Source of the DNA: Candidatus Peribacteria bacterium
GTDB lineage: Bacteria > Patescibacteriota > Gracilibacteria > Peribacterales > Peribacteraceae
Length of the DNA stretch: 35,868 nucleotides
Assembly: GCA_009691305.1 (NCBI GenBank)
Contig: SICS01000010.1
Coordinates: forward strand, 1-35,868
Direction of reading: 5' to 3'
A program made the translations under genes and the position numbers. The notes below the pieces were generated by a model. That model did not search any database. It saw only the letters and a list, made by a program, of their open reading frames with translations, and was not told where the DNA came from. Below are positions 8,320-17,233 of the stretch, in pieces; the first letter of the stretch is position 1, and each line of letters starts with the position of its first letter.

Positions 8320-9744
8320 ATGCGACGGCTCACCAAGATCATCTGCACCCTCGGGCCCACGGCGAAAACGCCCGCCCAGGTGGAGGCACTCGCGCGAGGC
8401 GGCATGAACGTGGCGCGGATCAATTTATCGCACGGGTCGTGGGAGGAGCACCGAGCAACCATCCGTTTGGTGAAGGCTTTGAACAAGAAGCTGGCGGCAG
8501 AGGGAAAATTACCTTCCTGTGTGGGCATCCTTCTGGATACCAAAGGTGCCGAGGTACGGACGGGGAACGTCACGACGCCTTTGAAGGTGAAGAAGGGCGA
8601 GCTCGTCGTCTTCTCCCCCAAGCCGCTGCCAAAAGAGAAGAAGAAAGTCGTTATCGTCGATTACAAGGGCTTCGCACGCGATGCGAAGGCGGCCGACCAG
8701 ATCCTTCTCGATAACGGGAAGATCACGTTTCAATTTGTCTCGGCAAACAGGGACGGATCGGTGGTCGCCCGCGCCAAGCAGGACGGCTCCATCGGCTCAC
8801 GGCGACATGTGAACCTGCCGGGGGCGAACCTCGACATGCCCTCGCTGACGAAGGATGACTGGATAAGCATCGCTGTGGGTGCGGAAGAAGGCGTCGACTT
8901 TCTGGGCCTCTCTTTTATTCGCAAAGCATCCGAAATCCATGACGTGCGCGATTGGCTGAAGAAAAAGAAGAAACACGTCAGCCTGGTCGCCAAGATTGAA
9001 ACCCGCCAAGGCGTCGACAATCTGCAGGACATCATCGATGTGTCCGATGCCATGATGGTCGCCCGCGGCGACCTGGGCGCCGAAATCCCCTTTGAACAGG
9101 TCCCCGTGGTGCAGGACGTGATGGTGTCACTGTCCCGCAAAGCGGGCATCCCCGTGATCGTGGCCACCCACATGCTCGAGAGCATGGTCGAGAACCCGAT
9201 CCCCACCCGCGCCGAAGTCACCGATATCGCCCACGCAGCCACCACGTCGACAGACGTCACGATGCTTTCGGGCGAAACCGCAAGCGGCGCGCATCCACTG
9301 CTGGCATTGGACGCGATGGACCGCGTACTCCGCGAAACCGAGAACCACCTGAGTAAATCGCGCAAAATGCTCCACGCCGAGATCCGCAATGAGCGCGACG
9401 CGCAGGCACAGTCGGCAGTCACCTTTGGGCTTTCGTCGCATGCGGCAGCGATCGTCGTGATGACGCGCTCCGGCCAGACCGCACGCGAAATCGCACGCTT
9501 CCGCCCGCACCTCCCCATCATCGCTCTCACACCCGACCCGCAGGTGCAGCGCGCACTGCAGCTCTCCTTCGGCGTCTTCCCACTCGTTGTCCCCTTCAGC
9601 GCGGATCCGGAACGGACGGTGAAGGAGTCCATGGCGAAGATCAAAAAGGCAGGCTTGCTCAAGAAAGGCGAAAAATTCGTCCTCGTCACCGACATGAAAT
9701 CGCACAGCGAAAGCCACAGCACGATGCAGGTAAGAATTGCTTAG
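8320..9744 (+). CDS. pyk: Pyruvate kinase
   Basis: TKIICTLGPTAKTPAQVEALARGGMNVARINLSHG, VAKIETRQGVDNLQDIIDVSDAMMVARGDLGAEIP, TSTDVTMLSGETASGAHPLLAL. Confidence 0.97.
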   Translation: MRRLTKIICTLGPTAKTPAQVEALARGGMNVARINLSHGSWEEHRATIRLVKALNKKLAAEGKLPSCVGILLDTKGAEVRTGNVTTPLKVKKGELVVFSPKPLPKEKKKVVIVDYKGFARDAKAADQILLDNGKITFQFVSANRDGSVVARAKQDGSIGSRRHVNLPGANLDMPSLTKDDWISIAVGAEEGVDFLGLSFIRKASEIHDVRDWLKKKKKHVSLVAKIETRQGVDNLQDIIDVSDAMMVARGDLGAEIPFEQVPVVQDVMVSLSRKAGIPVIVATHMLESMVENPIPTRAEVTDIAHAATTSTDVTMLSGETASGAHPLLALDAMDRVLRETENHLSKSRKMLHAEIRNERDAQAQSAVTFGLSSHAAAIVVMTRSGQTAREIARFRPHLPIIALTPDPQVQRALQLSFGVFPLVVPFSADPERTVKESMAKIKKAGLLKKGEKFVLVTDMKSHSESHSTMQVRIA

Positions 9745-9822
9745 CAGCAGCCCGGAGTTTATCCTGAGCCGAGCCGAAGGGTGGCTGCGGGATTTTTTAC
9801 TTGAGGATTTTTCCTGGATTCC

Positions 9823-9840
9823 GCGCCCGCGAAGGGGCGC
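9823..9840. repeat. Single hairpin resembling one arm of the twin-hairpin family
   Basis: GCGCCC-GCGAAG-GGGCGC. Confidence 0.5.
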
Positions 9841-9842
9841 TG

Positions 9843-10226
9843 CTACTCCCTCACCACTGCCACCACCGGATCCTGTTGCGTATAGCGGAGTTTCGCTGCA
9901 GGGATCATCGCGGCGATCGCGGGGTCTTCTTGCAAATTCTCGAGCGACTGCGCCTCGGCGATCTGCATGTTCAGGACTTCCTGCTGCAGCAGGAGGATGG
10001 AGCGCTGGTTTTCCAGCTTGCGGAGGTTGTAGCCCTTTGTGGCGTTCGCGTTCTCGTGGAAAAGGATCAGCAGAGCAAGCACCAGAATGAGCGTACCGAC
10101 GCAGACCATCAGGAGCGCTGTGCTCTGGCTCACGAGGCGTCCAAGTGACGCCCTGCGGGGCATCGACGACGATGGCTCCCCGAACGGAAATGAAAACAGG
10201 CGGCTGGTGAGCGAGAGTGCGGACAT
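9843..10226 (-). CDS. FtsL/DivIC-like septum protein
   Basis: Immediately downstream of rsmH; single TM (LLMVCVGTLILVLALLILF) followed by a coiled-coil; upstream TTG start at 10265 also possible. Confidence 0.6.
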   Translation of the reverse strand: MSALSLTSRLFSFPFGEPSSSMPRRASLGRLVSQSTALLMVCVGTLILVLALLILFHENANATKGYNLRKLENQRSILLLQQEVLNMQIAEAQSLENLQEDPAIAAMIPAAKLRYTQQDPVVAVVRE

Positions 10227-10281
10227 CGGGCACAGAAGTATGGATCGGAAGCGACGAATTTGCAAATTTTAGCTCATGGGA

Positions 10282-10323
10282 GCGCGCGTTCGGCGCGCGT
10301 CATTCCGCAGGCCGAACGCCTGC
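10282..10323. repeat. Twin-hairpin REP-like element (GTTCG/CGAAC loops)
   Basis: GCGCGC-GTTCG-GCGCGC and GCAGGC-CGAAC-GCCTGC; loops exact reverse complements. Confidence 0.75.
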
Positions 10324-10337
10324 TCCTAATTACTTGC

Positions 10338-11261
10338 TTATAGTTTCCGAATGGCCCGGAACTTTGCGCTCCTAGACCGGGGATTTTCCGCAAGCTCCTG
10401 CGCAGATGGGGAGACGGCCTTCTTCGTCAGCAGCTCAAAAGGTGCGGCCACAGAAACTTGGCCCGTGACGTCATTCAGCACGGGCGTGGTCATGGTACGG
10501 AAGGCCTGCTTGACCATCCGGTCCTCCAGCGAGTGGTAACTGATGATGCCTGCGCGTCCGCCGCGCAGGAGAATCGATGGCAAAGCGTCCAACAGGAACC
10601 GGAGCGCGCCAAGTTCATCGTTCACAGCGATCCGCAGCGCCTGGAACACCTGTGGCAGGACACCGGGTGCGCGATAGGTGAAGACCTTCTCGACGCAGCC
10701 AACCACATCATCCGTTTTCCAATCGTGTAGAGGGCGGGTCTCCGCGTGGAAATGGAGATGGAGGACCTCGGCCAGATGTTTGCTTCGCTGCAGCTCGCCG
10801 AACTCCCGGAACATCCGCGCGATGTCCTCGACCGATGACGTGATCAATAACTCCGCTGCTGACTGTCCTCTCGAGCGGTCGTACCGCATATCTAATGGGG
10901 AGGGACTGTCTCCGCTTTTGCGAAATGAAAATCCCCTCTCTGGGTCATCGAAATGCGGTGAGCTCACACCCAGATCGGCGAAAACGATACCGACAGGGAC
11001 ACCGGGGACTTCAGCGACATCGCGGAAATTCCGGTTCTGCAGATCGATCCGCGTCGCAAACCGCCCCAGATTCTTTCCGGCAGCAGCGAGGTTCCCCGCA
11101 TCGGCATCCAGCCCGATCAACCTCCCATCAGGACTGGTCGCCTCCAGGAACGCCACCGCATGGCCGCCGAGGCCAAGGGTGCAATCGAGAACGCTCTCCC
11201 CGGGCCTCGGAGAGAGAGTCTGGAGCGCCTCCGCTCGGAGAACCGGGACATGTGCCTGCAT
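10338..11261 (-). CDS. rsmH: 16S rRNA (cytosine1402-N4)-methyltransferase
   Basis: HVPVLRAEALQTLSPRPGESVLDCTLGLGGHA, FADLGVSSPHFDDPERGFSFR, DMRYDRSRGQSAAELL, ISYHSLEDRMVKQAFR. Confidence 0.96.
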   Translation of the reverse strand: MQAHVPVLRAEALQTLSPRPGESVLDCTLGLGGHAVAFLEATSPDGRLIGLDADAGNLAAAGKNLGRFATRIDLQNRNFRDVAEVPGVPVGIVFADLGVSSPHFDDPERGFSFRKSGDSPSPLDMRYDRSRGQSAAELLITSSVEDIARMFREFGELQRSKHLAEVLHLHFHAETRPLHDWKTDDVVGCVEKVFTYRAPGVLPQVFQALRIAVNDELGALRFLLDALPSILLRGGRAGIISYHSLEDRMVKQAFRTMTTPVLNDVTGQVSVAAPFELLTKKAVSPSAQELAENPRSRSAKFRAIRKL

Positions 11262-11391
11262 GTGACGAGTGTATGCCCAATCCCCTTTTATTGAACAAAT
11301 AATGTATACAACATTATACTTTCTATTGACCTCGAATTGCCGTTTTGTGGCTGTAATTAGGTATTAATAAGGCCATTGACCTTTCAGAATA

Positions 11392-11988
11392 ATGAAGTAT
11401 TATGATCAGCTCTTGAAGAGATTACTCGTCCTCTTCGGCCTGTTCCTGCTGGCGGCACCGTTGGGTGCGTCTGCGGCGGACAACATGACTGTCGGCGGCT
11501 GGGAGCCTGCCGCCGGTGACGTCTTTATCGTCGATGTGCCCTCCAATATGGGCTACTTGGTGCACGAAGACGGGCGCGCGTTCCCCTTTACCGTTGCTAC
11601 GGGACGCAAGGCCTTTGTCCATTACATCGGCAAGTACTACAACGCCGAGACGCCGCTTCGCACCTGGAAGGCCCAGTCGCGCGAATCGACGAATGACCGG
11701 TACACCTTCGGCGTGAGCGGCCGCTTCCTTCGTCTCTACCAGGATGGCAACCGCACCTCCTACGGGATCCACAGTTACTACAAAGTGGACGAATGGATGC
11801 AGCAAGACGAGCGATTCCTCTCGATGGGATGCATCATCGTGACCGAGAACATCCTGGACGTGATCGAGAAGACGTACACGCTGAACAAGAAGTCACTGAC
11901 GATCATCACGACCGATGATGTGGAGGATGAGTTGCTCAGCCTCATGTATACGCCCAAGGAGACCTTCGGGCCGATAGCAAAGAAATAA
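11392..11988 (+). CDS. Exported L,D-transpeptidase (YkuD-like) family protein
   Basis: Signal peptide; YGIHSYYKVDEW and RFLSMGCIIVTE around candidate His/Cys. Confidence 0.7.
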   Translation: MKYYDQLLKRLLVLFGLFLLAAPLGASAADNMTVGGWEPAAGDVFIVDVPSNMGYLVHEDGRAFPFTVATGRKAFVHYIGKYYNAETPLRTWKAQSRESTNDRYTFGVSGRFLRLYQDGNRTSYGIHSYYKVDEWMQQDERFLSMGCIIVTENILDVIEKTYTLNKKSLTIITTDDVEDELLSLMYTPKETFGPIAKK

Positions 11989-12023
11989 TGGCCTGCCATG
12001 TACCAGTCGCCCTGCGGGGTCCA

Positions 12024-12122
<99 letters not shown>

Positions 12123-12150
12123 GCGGTACGATGAGTATAGACGAAGTCCT

Positions 12151-12894
12151 TCACGATTCCACTCCCCGAGCCGCTTTCCTATACCCGCACCATTCACAGC
12201 CGGATGCGGCAGCCGGAGGCAGATCGCGACAGAGGCACGCATGTGCCTCCATGAGCGCCTCCTCGACCCATCCGTCGTCAGCTGTATAGGGAAGGATCTG
12301 CATGGAGAATTCCAGTTTCCCGCCGAAATGGTCGAGCTCCTTATCGCCGTTGACGAAGACGAAGTACCCGATGTCGGAGACGGGGAACGCATTGCGTCGA
12401 AACAGCCACTGATAGATCTCCATTTGGCGCTTGTACGCTTGCTTCCACTCATCCTCCAGGCTGATCTCGTTGGGCGTGCTTGTCGCCTTGTAATCGACGA
12501 TATGCAGGCTGCCCTCCGGCCCCTCCCAAACGTCATCCACGGCACCGAAGAAAAGGAAATTCGTCGGCTCATGCAACGCCTGCATGCCGTGGAAGTTCTC
12601 GCGCCATTCATCAAGTTTGGGATGCGAAAAGGGCACGGCATCTATGCCAAACTCCTTCATAAGCGCGTGAGGTTCTTTCCGTGCGCGATGGAAATCGAAC
12701 TCCCGCTTCATCAAGGCATCCACGGCAATATTGAGCGTGTATGGCGGCGTGGACGGCCGCCCGATGCCAGAGCGGCGGTCCAGATAGAAGCACCGCGGAC
12801 ACCCGAGAAACATCTCAAGCTTGGTTCGGCTCAGTTTGTACGGTTCTTTCGACGCCGGGTCGAAGAGGTTGCGCGTGCGCGTTGCAGTCGCCAT
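12151..12894 (-). CDS. PD-(D/E)XK nuclease, Cas4/RecB-like
   Basis: LSRTKLEMFLGCPRCFYLD, FFGAVDDVWEG..LHIVDYKAT, YKRQMEIYQWLF, C-terminal CLC...CEWCGYR suggesting a Fe-S cluster. Confidence 0.8.
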   Translation of the reverse strand: MATATRTRNLFDPASKEPYKLSRTKLEMFLGCPRCFYLDRRSGIGRPSTPPYTLNIAVDALMKREFDFHRARKEPHALMKEFGIDAVPFSHPKLDEWRENFHGMQALHEPTNFLFFGAVDDVWEGPEGSLHIVDYKATSTPNEISLEDEWKQAYKRQMEIYQWLFRRNAFPVSDIGYFVFVNGDKELDHFGGKLEFSMQILPYTADDGWVEEALMEAHACLCRDLPPAAASGCEWCGYRKAARGVES

Positions 12895-12948
12895 ACCAAA
12901 AGAATACCAGAGACGATGTCATGGTGAGCCTGCGAACCAGACATCGGC

Positions 12949-13000
12949 GTGTCGTCCGGAGTTTATCCTGAGCTTGACGAAGGACAGCTCAGGATGACAC
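12949..13000. repeat. Dispersed repeat hairpin (CCGGAGTTTATCCTGAGC family)
   Basis: GTGTC..ATCCTGAGC-ttgacgaaggaca-GCTCAGGAT-GACAC; related CCGGAGTTTATCCTGAGC also near 9750. Confidence 0.6.
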
Positions 13001-13004
13001 GCAG

Positions 13005-14156
13005 TTAAGCAGCGACCGGCTTGCGGCACATCTGCTCCCACCGTGTCTTGCATTCCTCCACCATCCGCTGCGCCTCGCGCTGGCACTGGAGCAATTTCTG
13101 CCGCTTCACGTAGGCCGAGTGCGCGATCGATTCACGCATTGCATCGAGCCGGGCAACGGCCTGGCTGTGGAACGATTCCCACTGCACCCACTGCTCATCG
13201 GCCAGGGCATATTCGGGCATCATGTTGCTGCCATACGCGGCCAGATCGTTGCGCATTGAACCCAGCGACGTGAGGATCGACTGGCGGAGATCGGACATGC
13301 CGCTGCGCATTGCCTGCATGCGGGTGCGCTGAGCCTGTTCAGTATCCAGTGACACGCGCTGCACCTCCCAAACCAATCCCGTCATCTCTAGTCCACGGAT
13401 CAGCAGCCCTGAGAGGTCAAATTGCCACCAGCGCAGGCCATGGAACGCGCTTCGGGGAAATGCATGATGGTTGTTGTGCCAGCCCTCACCGAAGGCGAGG
13501 AGCCCAATCACCCACTCATTCCTACTCTCATCCGATGTCTCAAATGCGCGCTTACCGAATGTGTGGCAAATGGAATTCACGCTCCACGTCACGTGCTCGG
13601 TCCAGAACAGCCGCACCACGCCTCCCCACAGCAGGCCCGTCCAGCCGCCCAGAACGAAGGGGATAATGAACGGCAGAACCGTCCACAACAGGGACCAGCG
13701 CGAAACAAACATTACTGTACGGTCCTGAAGGAGGCCGGGTGCGAACTCCTCGGCATAGGAATAATTCTTGAGGGAAAATAGCCAGCCCATGTGCGCGTGC
13801 CAAAAACCTTCCAGGGGGCTGTGCGGATCTCCTTCTTCGTCGGACATCGCGTGATGGCGGGTGTGCGTCGCAGCCCACTCGTCCGGCTTTGAGCCAACCA
13901 GAGCCATGCAGCCGAGGGCGAGGAAAATGCCGCGGATCCATTCGTAGGTCTTGAACCCCTGGTGCGTGAGCATGCGGTGATAGCCGACAGTCACCCCCAT
14001 CGCCAACACGAGGGTCATGACCGCAAACAAGACAATGTCGCTGACGAACAGATAGCGTTGCCATGCAAAATACACGCCGAGGAGCAGGCCCAAAAACGGA
14101 CCGACGACCGCGATTGTCATAATAACCCTGTTCATCAACTCGTCGCGAGATCGCAT
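13005..14156 (-). CDS. Membrane fatty acid desaturase (acyl-CoA delta-9 type) with C-terminal extension
   Basis: Histidine boxes HRMLTHQGFK, HTRHHAMSDEEGDPH, HNNHHAFPRSAFHG. Confidence 0.92.
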   Translation of the reverse strand: MRSRDELMNRVIMTIAVVGPFLGLLLGVYFAWQRYLFVSDIVLFAVMTLVLAMGVTVGYHRMLTHQGFKTYEWIRGIFLALGCMALVGSKPDEWAATHTRHHAMSDEEGDPHSPLEGFWHAHMGWLFSLKNYSYAEEFAPGLLQDRTVMFVSRWSLLWTVLPFIIPFVLGGWTGLLWGGVVRLFWTEHVTWSVNSICHTFGKRAFETSDESRNEWVIGLLAFGEGWHNNHHAFPRSAFHGLRWWQFDLSGLLIRGLEMTGLVWEVQRVSLDTEQAQRTRMQAMRSGMSDLRQSILTSLGSMRNDLAAYGSNMMPEYALADEQWVQWESFHSQAVARLDAMRESIAHSAYVKRQKLLQCQREAQRMVEECKTRWEQMCRKPVAA

Positions 14157-14236
14157 AGACCCATGCTAATCAGATACAAAAGTCATGGCAAATTGGATTC
14201 AGACAAAAGGGAATAAACCATGGTAGAGTGCCGGAG

Positions 14237-15100
14237 ATGTCAACGACCGTTATCGGCTTCGACCTCGGCGGCACCAAGAGCGCGATCAGCCTCTACGACA
14301 CGGATCTGTGGACGGCCGTGGCACATGAGAGCATGCCCACGAACGCACATCTCGGATTGCCGGCCGTGATGGACAATGCCGCAGCGATGATTGCAAAGTT
14401 CCGCAGAGACGACACGGTCGCCGTCGGCTTCGGAATGCCGGGGTTGATCCGGCACGCGGACGGCAGCGTGGCACAGACGCCGAACATCCCGGGCGGAGAG
14501 AACTTTCCGGCGAAGCAATTCCTGGAGAAGCAGTCGAAACTGCCGGTCTTTGTGGATAACGACGCACGCTGTTTTACGCTTGCCGAAGCCAAACTTGGTG
14601 CAGGAAAGGGGCATTCGGTCGTGATCGGCATCACGATGGGCACGGGGGTGGGCGGAGGCGTCGCGATGGATGGGAAACTCTTCCACGGCGCACACGGCTT
14701 CGCGGGCGAAATCGGGCACATGCTGCTGATCCCCGGACAGCCGCCGGTAGGATCCAAGCATACGCGCGGCGATGTGGAGCAATTCCTCTCCGGTACCTCC
14801 CTCGGTAGGCGCTGCGAACCGGCGGAGAAGCCCGAGGATTACCTGGACGGCCATGCATGCGCGTTCCTCTGGGCCGACGTGTTCCGCGAGATCGCCTGGA
14901 TGCTCTGCAACCTCACGCATATGTTCGACCCTTCCGTGATCGTTTTCGGCGGAAGCACCGGCCGCGCACTGCGTCCGCACCTTAAGAATATCGGCACCGA
15001 ACTTGGCCTGTGGCTCCTGCCGGGCATGCCGATCCCCACACTCACAATCGCCGAACGGCAGGATGCCGGGTCGCTGGGGGCGGCGTTGTTGACCCAATGA
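14237..15100 (+). CDS. ROK-family sugar kinase (glucokinase-like)
   Basis: VIGFDLGGTKSAISLYD, FVDNDARCFTLAEAKLGAGKG, GITMGTGVGGGVAMDGKLFHGAHGFAGEIGHM. Confidence 0.9.
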   Translation: MSTTVIGFDLGGTKSAISLYDTDLWTAVAHESMPTNAHLGLPAVMDNAAAMIAKFRRDDTVAVGFGMPGLIRHADGSVAQTPNIPGGENFPAKQFLEKQSKLPVFVDNDARCFTLAEAKLGAGKGHSVVIGITMGTGVGGGVAMDGKLFHGAHGFAGEIGHMLLIPGQPPVGSKHTRGDVEQFLSGTSLGRRCEPAEKPEDYLDGHACAFLWADVFREIAWMLCNLTHMFDPSVIVFGGSTGRALRPHLKNIGTELGLWLLPGMPIPTLTIAERQDAGSLGAALLTQ

Positions 15101-15108
15101 AATCTGAG

Positions 15109-15156
15109 GGCGGGCATACTTGCCCGCCATGATGACCGCAGGCAGGTATGCCTGCG
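15109..15156. repeat. Twin-hairpin REP-like element (TACT/GGTA loops)
   Basis: GGCGGGCA-TACT-TGCCCGCC and CGCAGGCA-GGTA-TGCCTGCG between convergent genes. Confidence 0.7.
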
Positions 15157-15157
15157 C

Positions 15158-15691
15158 TCAAGCGATGGAACGTTTAATGTACTGGTTCCCCGGAAACGTC
15201 ATCGCCAGGTAGTCCTGCGCGGTATCCGCGTATTGAGCGTCATCATGGAGCGACTGTTCCTGCCAGAGGCGCGTGCACTCGCTCGCATCCATCGCACCCT
15301 GGTAGCCGTTGTCCGCGTTCTGGACTTGGCCGTTCTTCAGCAACTTGAACGTCCAGTGGAGGTGCGGCCCCGTGCAGTTGCCCGTCTTCCCTGAGAGCCC
15401 AATCGGGTCGCCCTGGGAAATCGTCTTGCCGCTCACCGCAGTCGCACTGGAGAGGTGCGCGAGGAGGCTGCGCCGCTTGCCGTCGTCGATCGTGACGCTG
15501 ATACCGTACCCCTGTGAGCCTTCATCTTTGACCGTGATGGTGCCATCGTGAGGCGCGTAGACCGCAGTGCCTTCGGGTATCCCAAAATCGATACCGTTGT
15601 GTCCTGCCATGCCAAATACGGCGTAATCGGAAGGATTCTGACCGAAGCCCTGCGTGATCAGCGGTGAGCCGGGAAGTGGTGAGAAGATCAT
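15158..15691 (-). CDS. M23-family metallopeptidase
   Basis: HNGIDFGIPEGTAVYAPHDGTI, LLAHLSS, GKTGNCTGPHLHWTF. Confidence 0.92.
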   Translation of the reverse strand: MIFSPLPGSPLITQGFGQNPSDYAVFGMAGHNGIDFGIPEGTAVYAPHDGTITVKDEGSQGYGISVTIDDGKRRSLLAHLSSATAVSGKTISQGDPIGLSGKTGNCTGPHLHWTFKLLKNGQVQNADNGYQGAMDASECTRLWQEQSLHDDAQYADTAQDYLAMTFPGNQYIKRSIA

Positions 15692-15710
15692 AGGAAGAAA
15701 TTTTAGCAGA

Positions 15711-15756
15711 GCCGCAGGTCTTCGACCTGCGGACCGCGCGTCGAAGACGCGCGGCT
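15711..15756. repeat. Twin-hairpin REP-like element (TTC/GAA loops)
   Basis: GCCGCAGGTC-TTC-GACCTGCGG and CCGCGCGTC-GAA-GACGCGCGGC. Confidence 0.8.
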
Positions 15757-15761
15757 ATGTA

Positions 15762-17162
15762 TCAAGAATTCCAGTCCGTGTGAAATGCGCCAGGTTTATC
15801 AATGCGTTGATACGTGTGTGCCCCAAAAAAATCTCTTTGCGCCTGGATCAGGTTCTGTGCGAGACGCGGACGCCGGAGGGTATCAAAGAACCAGAGGGAG
15901 GCCATTGTTGCGGGGATAGGAATGCCGGAGACGACAGCAAGCGCGACCAACTGACGCCACTCCGCCTGTGTTTTGCCCTCAAAGCGCTGCAGGACTTTCT
16001 TCTCCGCAGCCGCATTGCCCGTCTGAGCGGGTTGGAGGATCGTGAGAAACTTGGACCGAATGATGCACCCGCCACGCCAGATGCGCGCGACCTCGGCCAG
16101 ATCCAGATTCCATTTTTTCTCGGACGACATGGTCGCCATCATCTCGAAACCCTGTGCATAGGCACAGATAATGGAAAGCTCGAGCGCGGCTTTGACGAGC
16201 GAAATGACTGCAGGCTTCGTCACTTTTGTCGCTTTGGCGAGGGACTCCGGAAGTTCCTTCATGCGCCTCGCGCGGTGCGCGGTCTCGCCCGAGAGGATGC
16301 GTGCATCGACGGCGGCATTGATCGTAGGAATCGCGATGCCGAGATCCATTGCGGTCTCGGTCGTCCATTTGCCCGTCCCTTTTTGGCCCGCAACGTCAGC
16401 AATCACGTCGATGAGGTCCCCCTTCGTCTCAGGGTCCTTCTTCGTGAAAATCTGCGCGGTGATCTCCATGAGGAACGATCCTAGCTCATCACCCTTACTC
16501 CAGTCCTTATACGTCTTCGCAAGTTCCGCGTTGTCCAACCCACCGACAGACTTGAGCACGTCGTAACTCTCCGCAATCAACTGCATGATCCCGTACTCGA
16601 TACCGTTGTGGACCATCTTCACAAAGTGCCCCGCTCCACCCGGCCCGATGTACGTGACACATCGTCCCGAGCCCGAGCCCGCTTTTGCGGCCATCTTCAA
16701 AAACAGTGGCATCAGGGTTTCCAGTGCCTGTGCATCGCCCCCCGGCATCATGCTCGGACCCATCAATGCACCCTCCTCGCCACCACTCACACCCATGCCC
16801 ACAAAGTGCATCCCGAGTTTCTTGAGACGTGCTTCGCGGCGCTCTGTGTCGCGGAAATGGCTGTTCCCGGCATCAATCAGGATATCTCCTTTCGTGAGCA
16901 TTGGGAGCAGTTCTTCGATAACCGCATCGACAGGATCACCCGCCTTCACCATGAGCAAAATCGCACGCGGCGCTTCCATTCCCGTCACAAACTCGCGCAG
17001 GGATTCCGCCGCGACGAACTCCCCTTCCTTCCCGAATTTCTGGACGAACTCGTGTGTCTTCTCCGTGGTGCGGTTGAAAACAAAAACTTTGGCCCCATTC
17101 CTCGCCGCGTTCCGTGCGAGGTTGGCTCCCATGGTGCCGAGACCGATGACGCCCAACTGCAT
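15762..17162 (-). CDS. gnd: 6-phosphogluconate dehydrogenase (decarboxylating)
   Basis: MQLGVIGLGTMGANLARNAARNG, DAGNSHFRDTERR, GMGVSGGEEGALMGPSMMPGG, GGAGHFVKMVHNGIEYG, QKGTGKWTTETAMDLG. Confidence 0.96.
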   Translation of the reverse strand: MQLGVIGLGTMGANLARNAARNGAKVFVFNRTTEKTHEFVQKFGKEGEFVAAESLREFVTGMEAPRAILLMVKAGDPVDAVIEELLPMLTKGDILIDAGNSHFRDTERREARLKKLGMHFVGMGVSGGEEGALMGPSMMPGGDAQALETLMPLFLKMAAKAGSGSGRCVTYIGPGGAGHFVKMVHNGIEYGIMQLIAESYDVLKSVGGLDNAELAKTYKDWSKGDELGSFLMEITAQIFTKKDPETKGDLIDVIADVAGQKGTGKWTTETAMDLGIAIPTINAAVDARILSGETAHRARRMKELPESLAKATKVTKPAVISLVKAALELSIICAYAQGFEMMATMSSEKKWNLDLAEVARIWRGGCIIRSKFLTILQPAQTGNAAAEKKVLQRFEGKTQAEWRQLVALAVVSGIPIPATMASLWFFDTLRRPRLAQNLIQAQRDFFGAHTYQRIDKPGAFHTDWNS

Positions 17163-17173
17163 GGCAATATCAT

Positions 17174-17233
17174 AGCGCAGGTCTTCGACCTGCGGCGAAT
17201 GAATCCGGTTTCGCACGTCGAAGACGTGCGCTA
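17174..17233. repeat. Twin-hairpin REP-like element (TTC/GAA loops)
   Basis: GCAGGTC-TTC-GACCTGC and GCACGTC-GAA-GACGTGC abutting the gnd upstream region. Confidence 0.75.

Noticed and set aside
9127-10233. 368-aa minus-strand ORF
   Set aside because: Antisense to pyk and overlapping ftsL-like and repeat sequence; no recognisable motifs
14240-15130. 296-aa minus-strand ORF
   Set aside because: Exactly antisense to the ROK kinase
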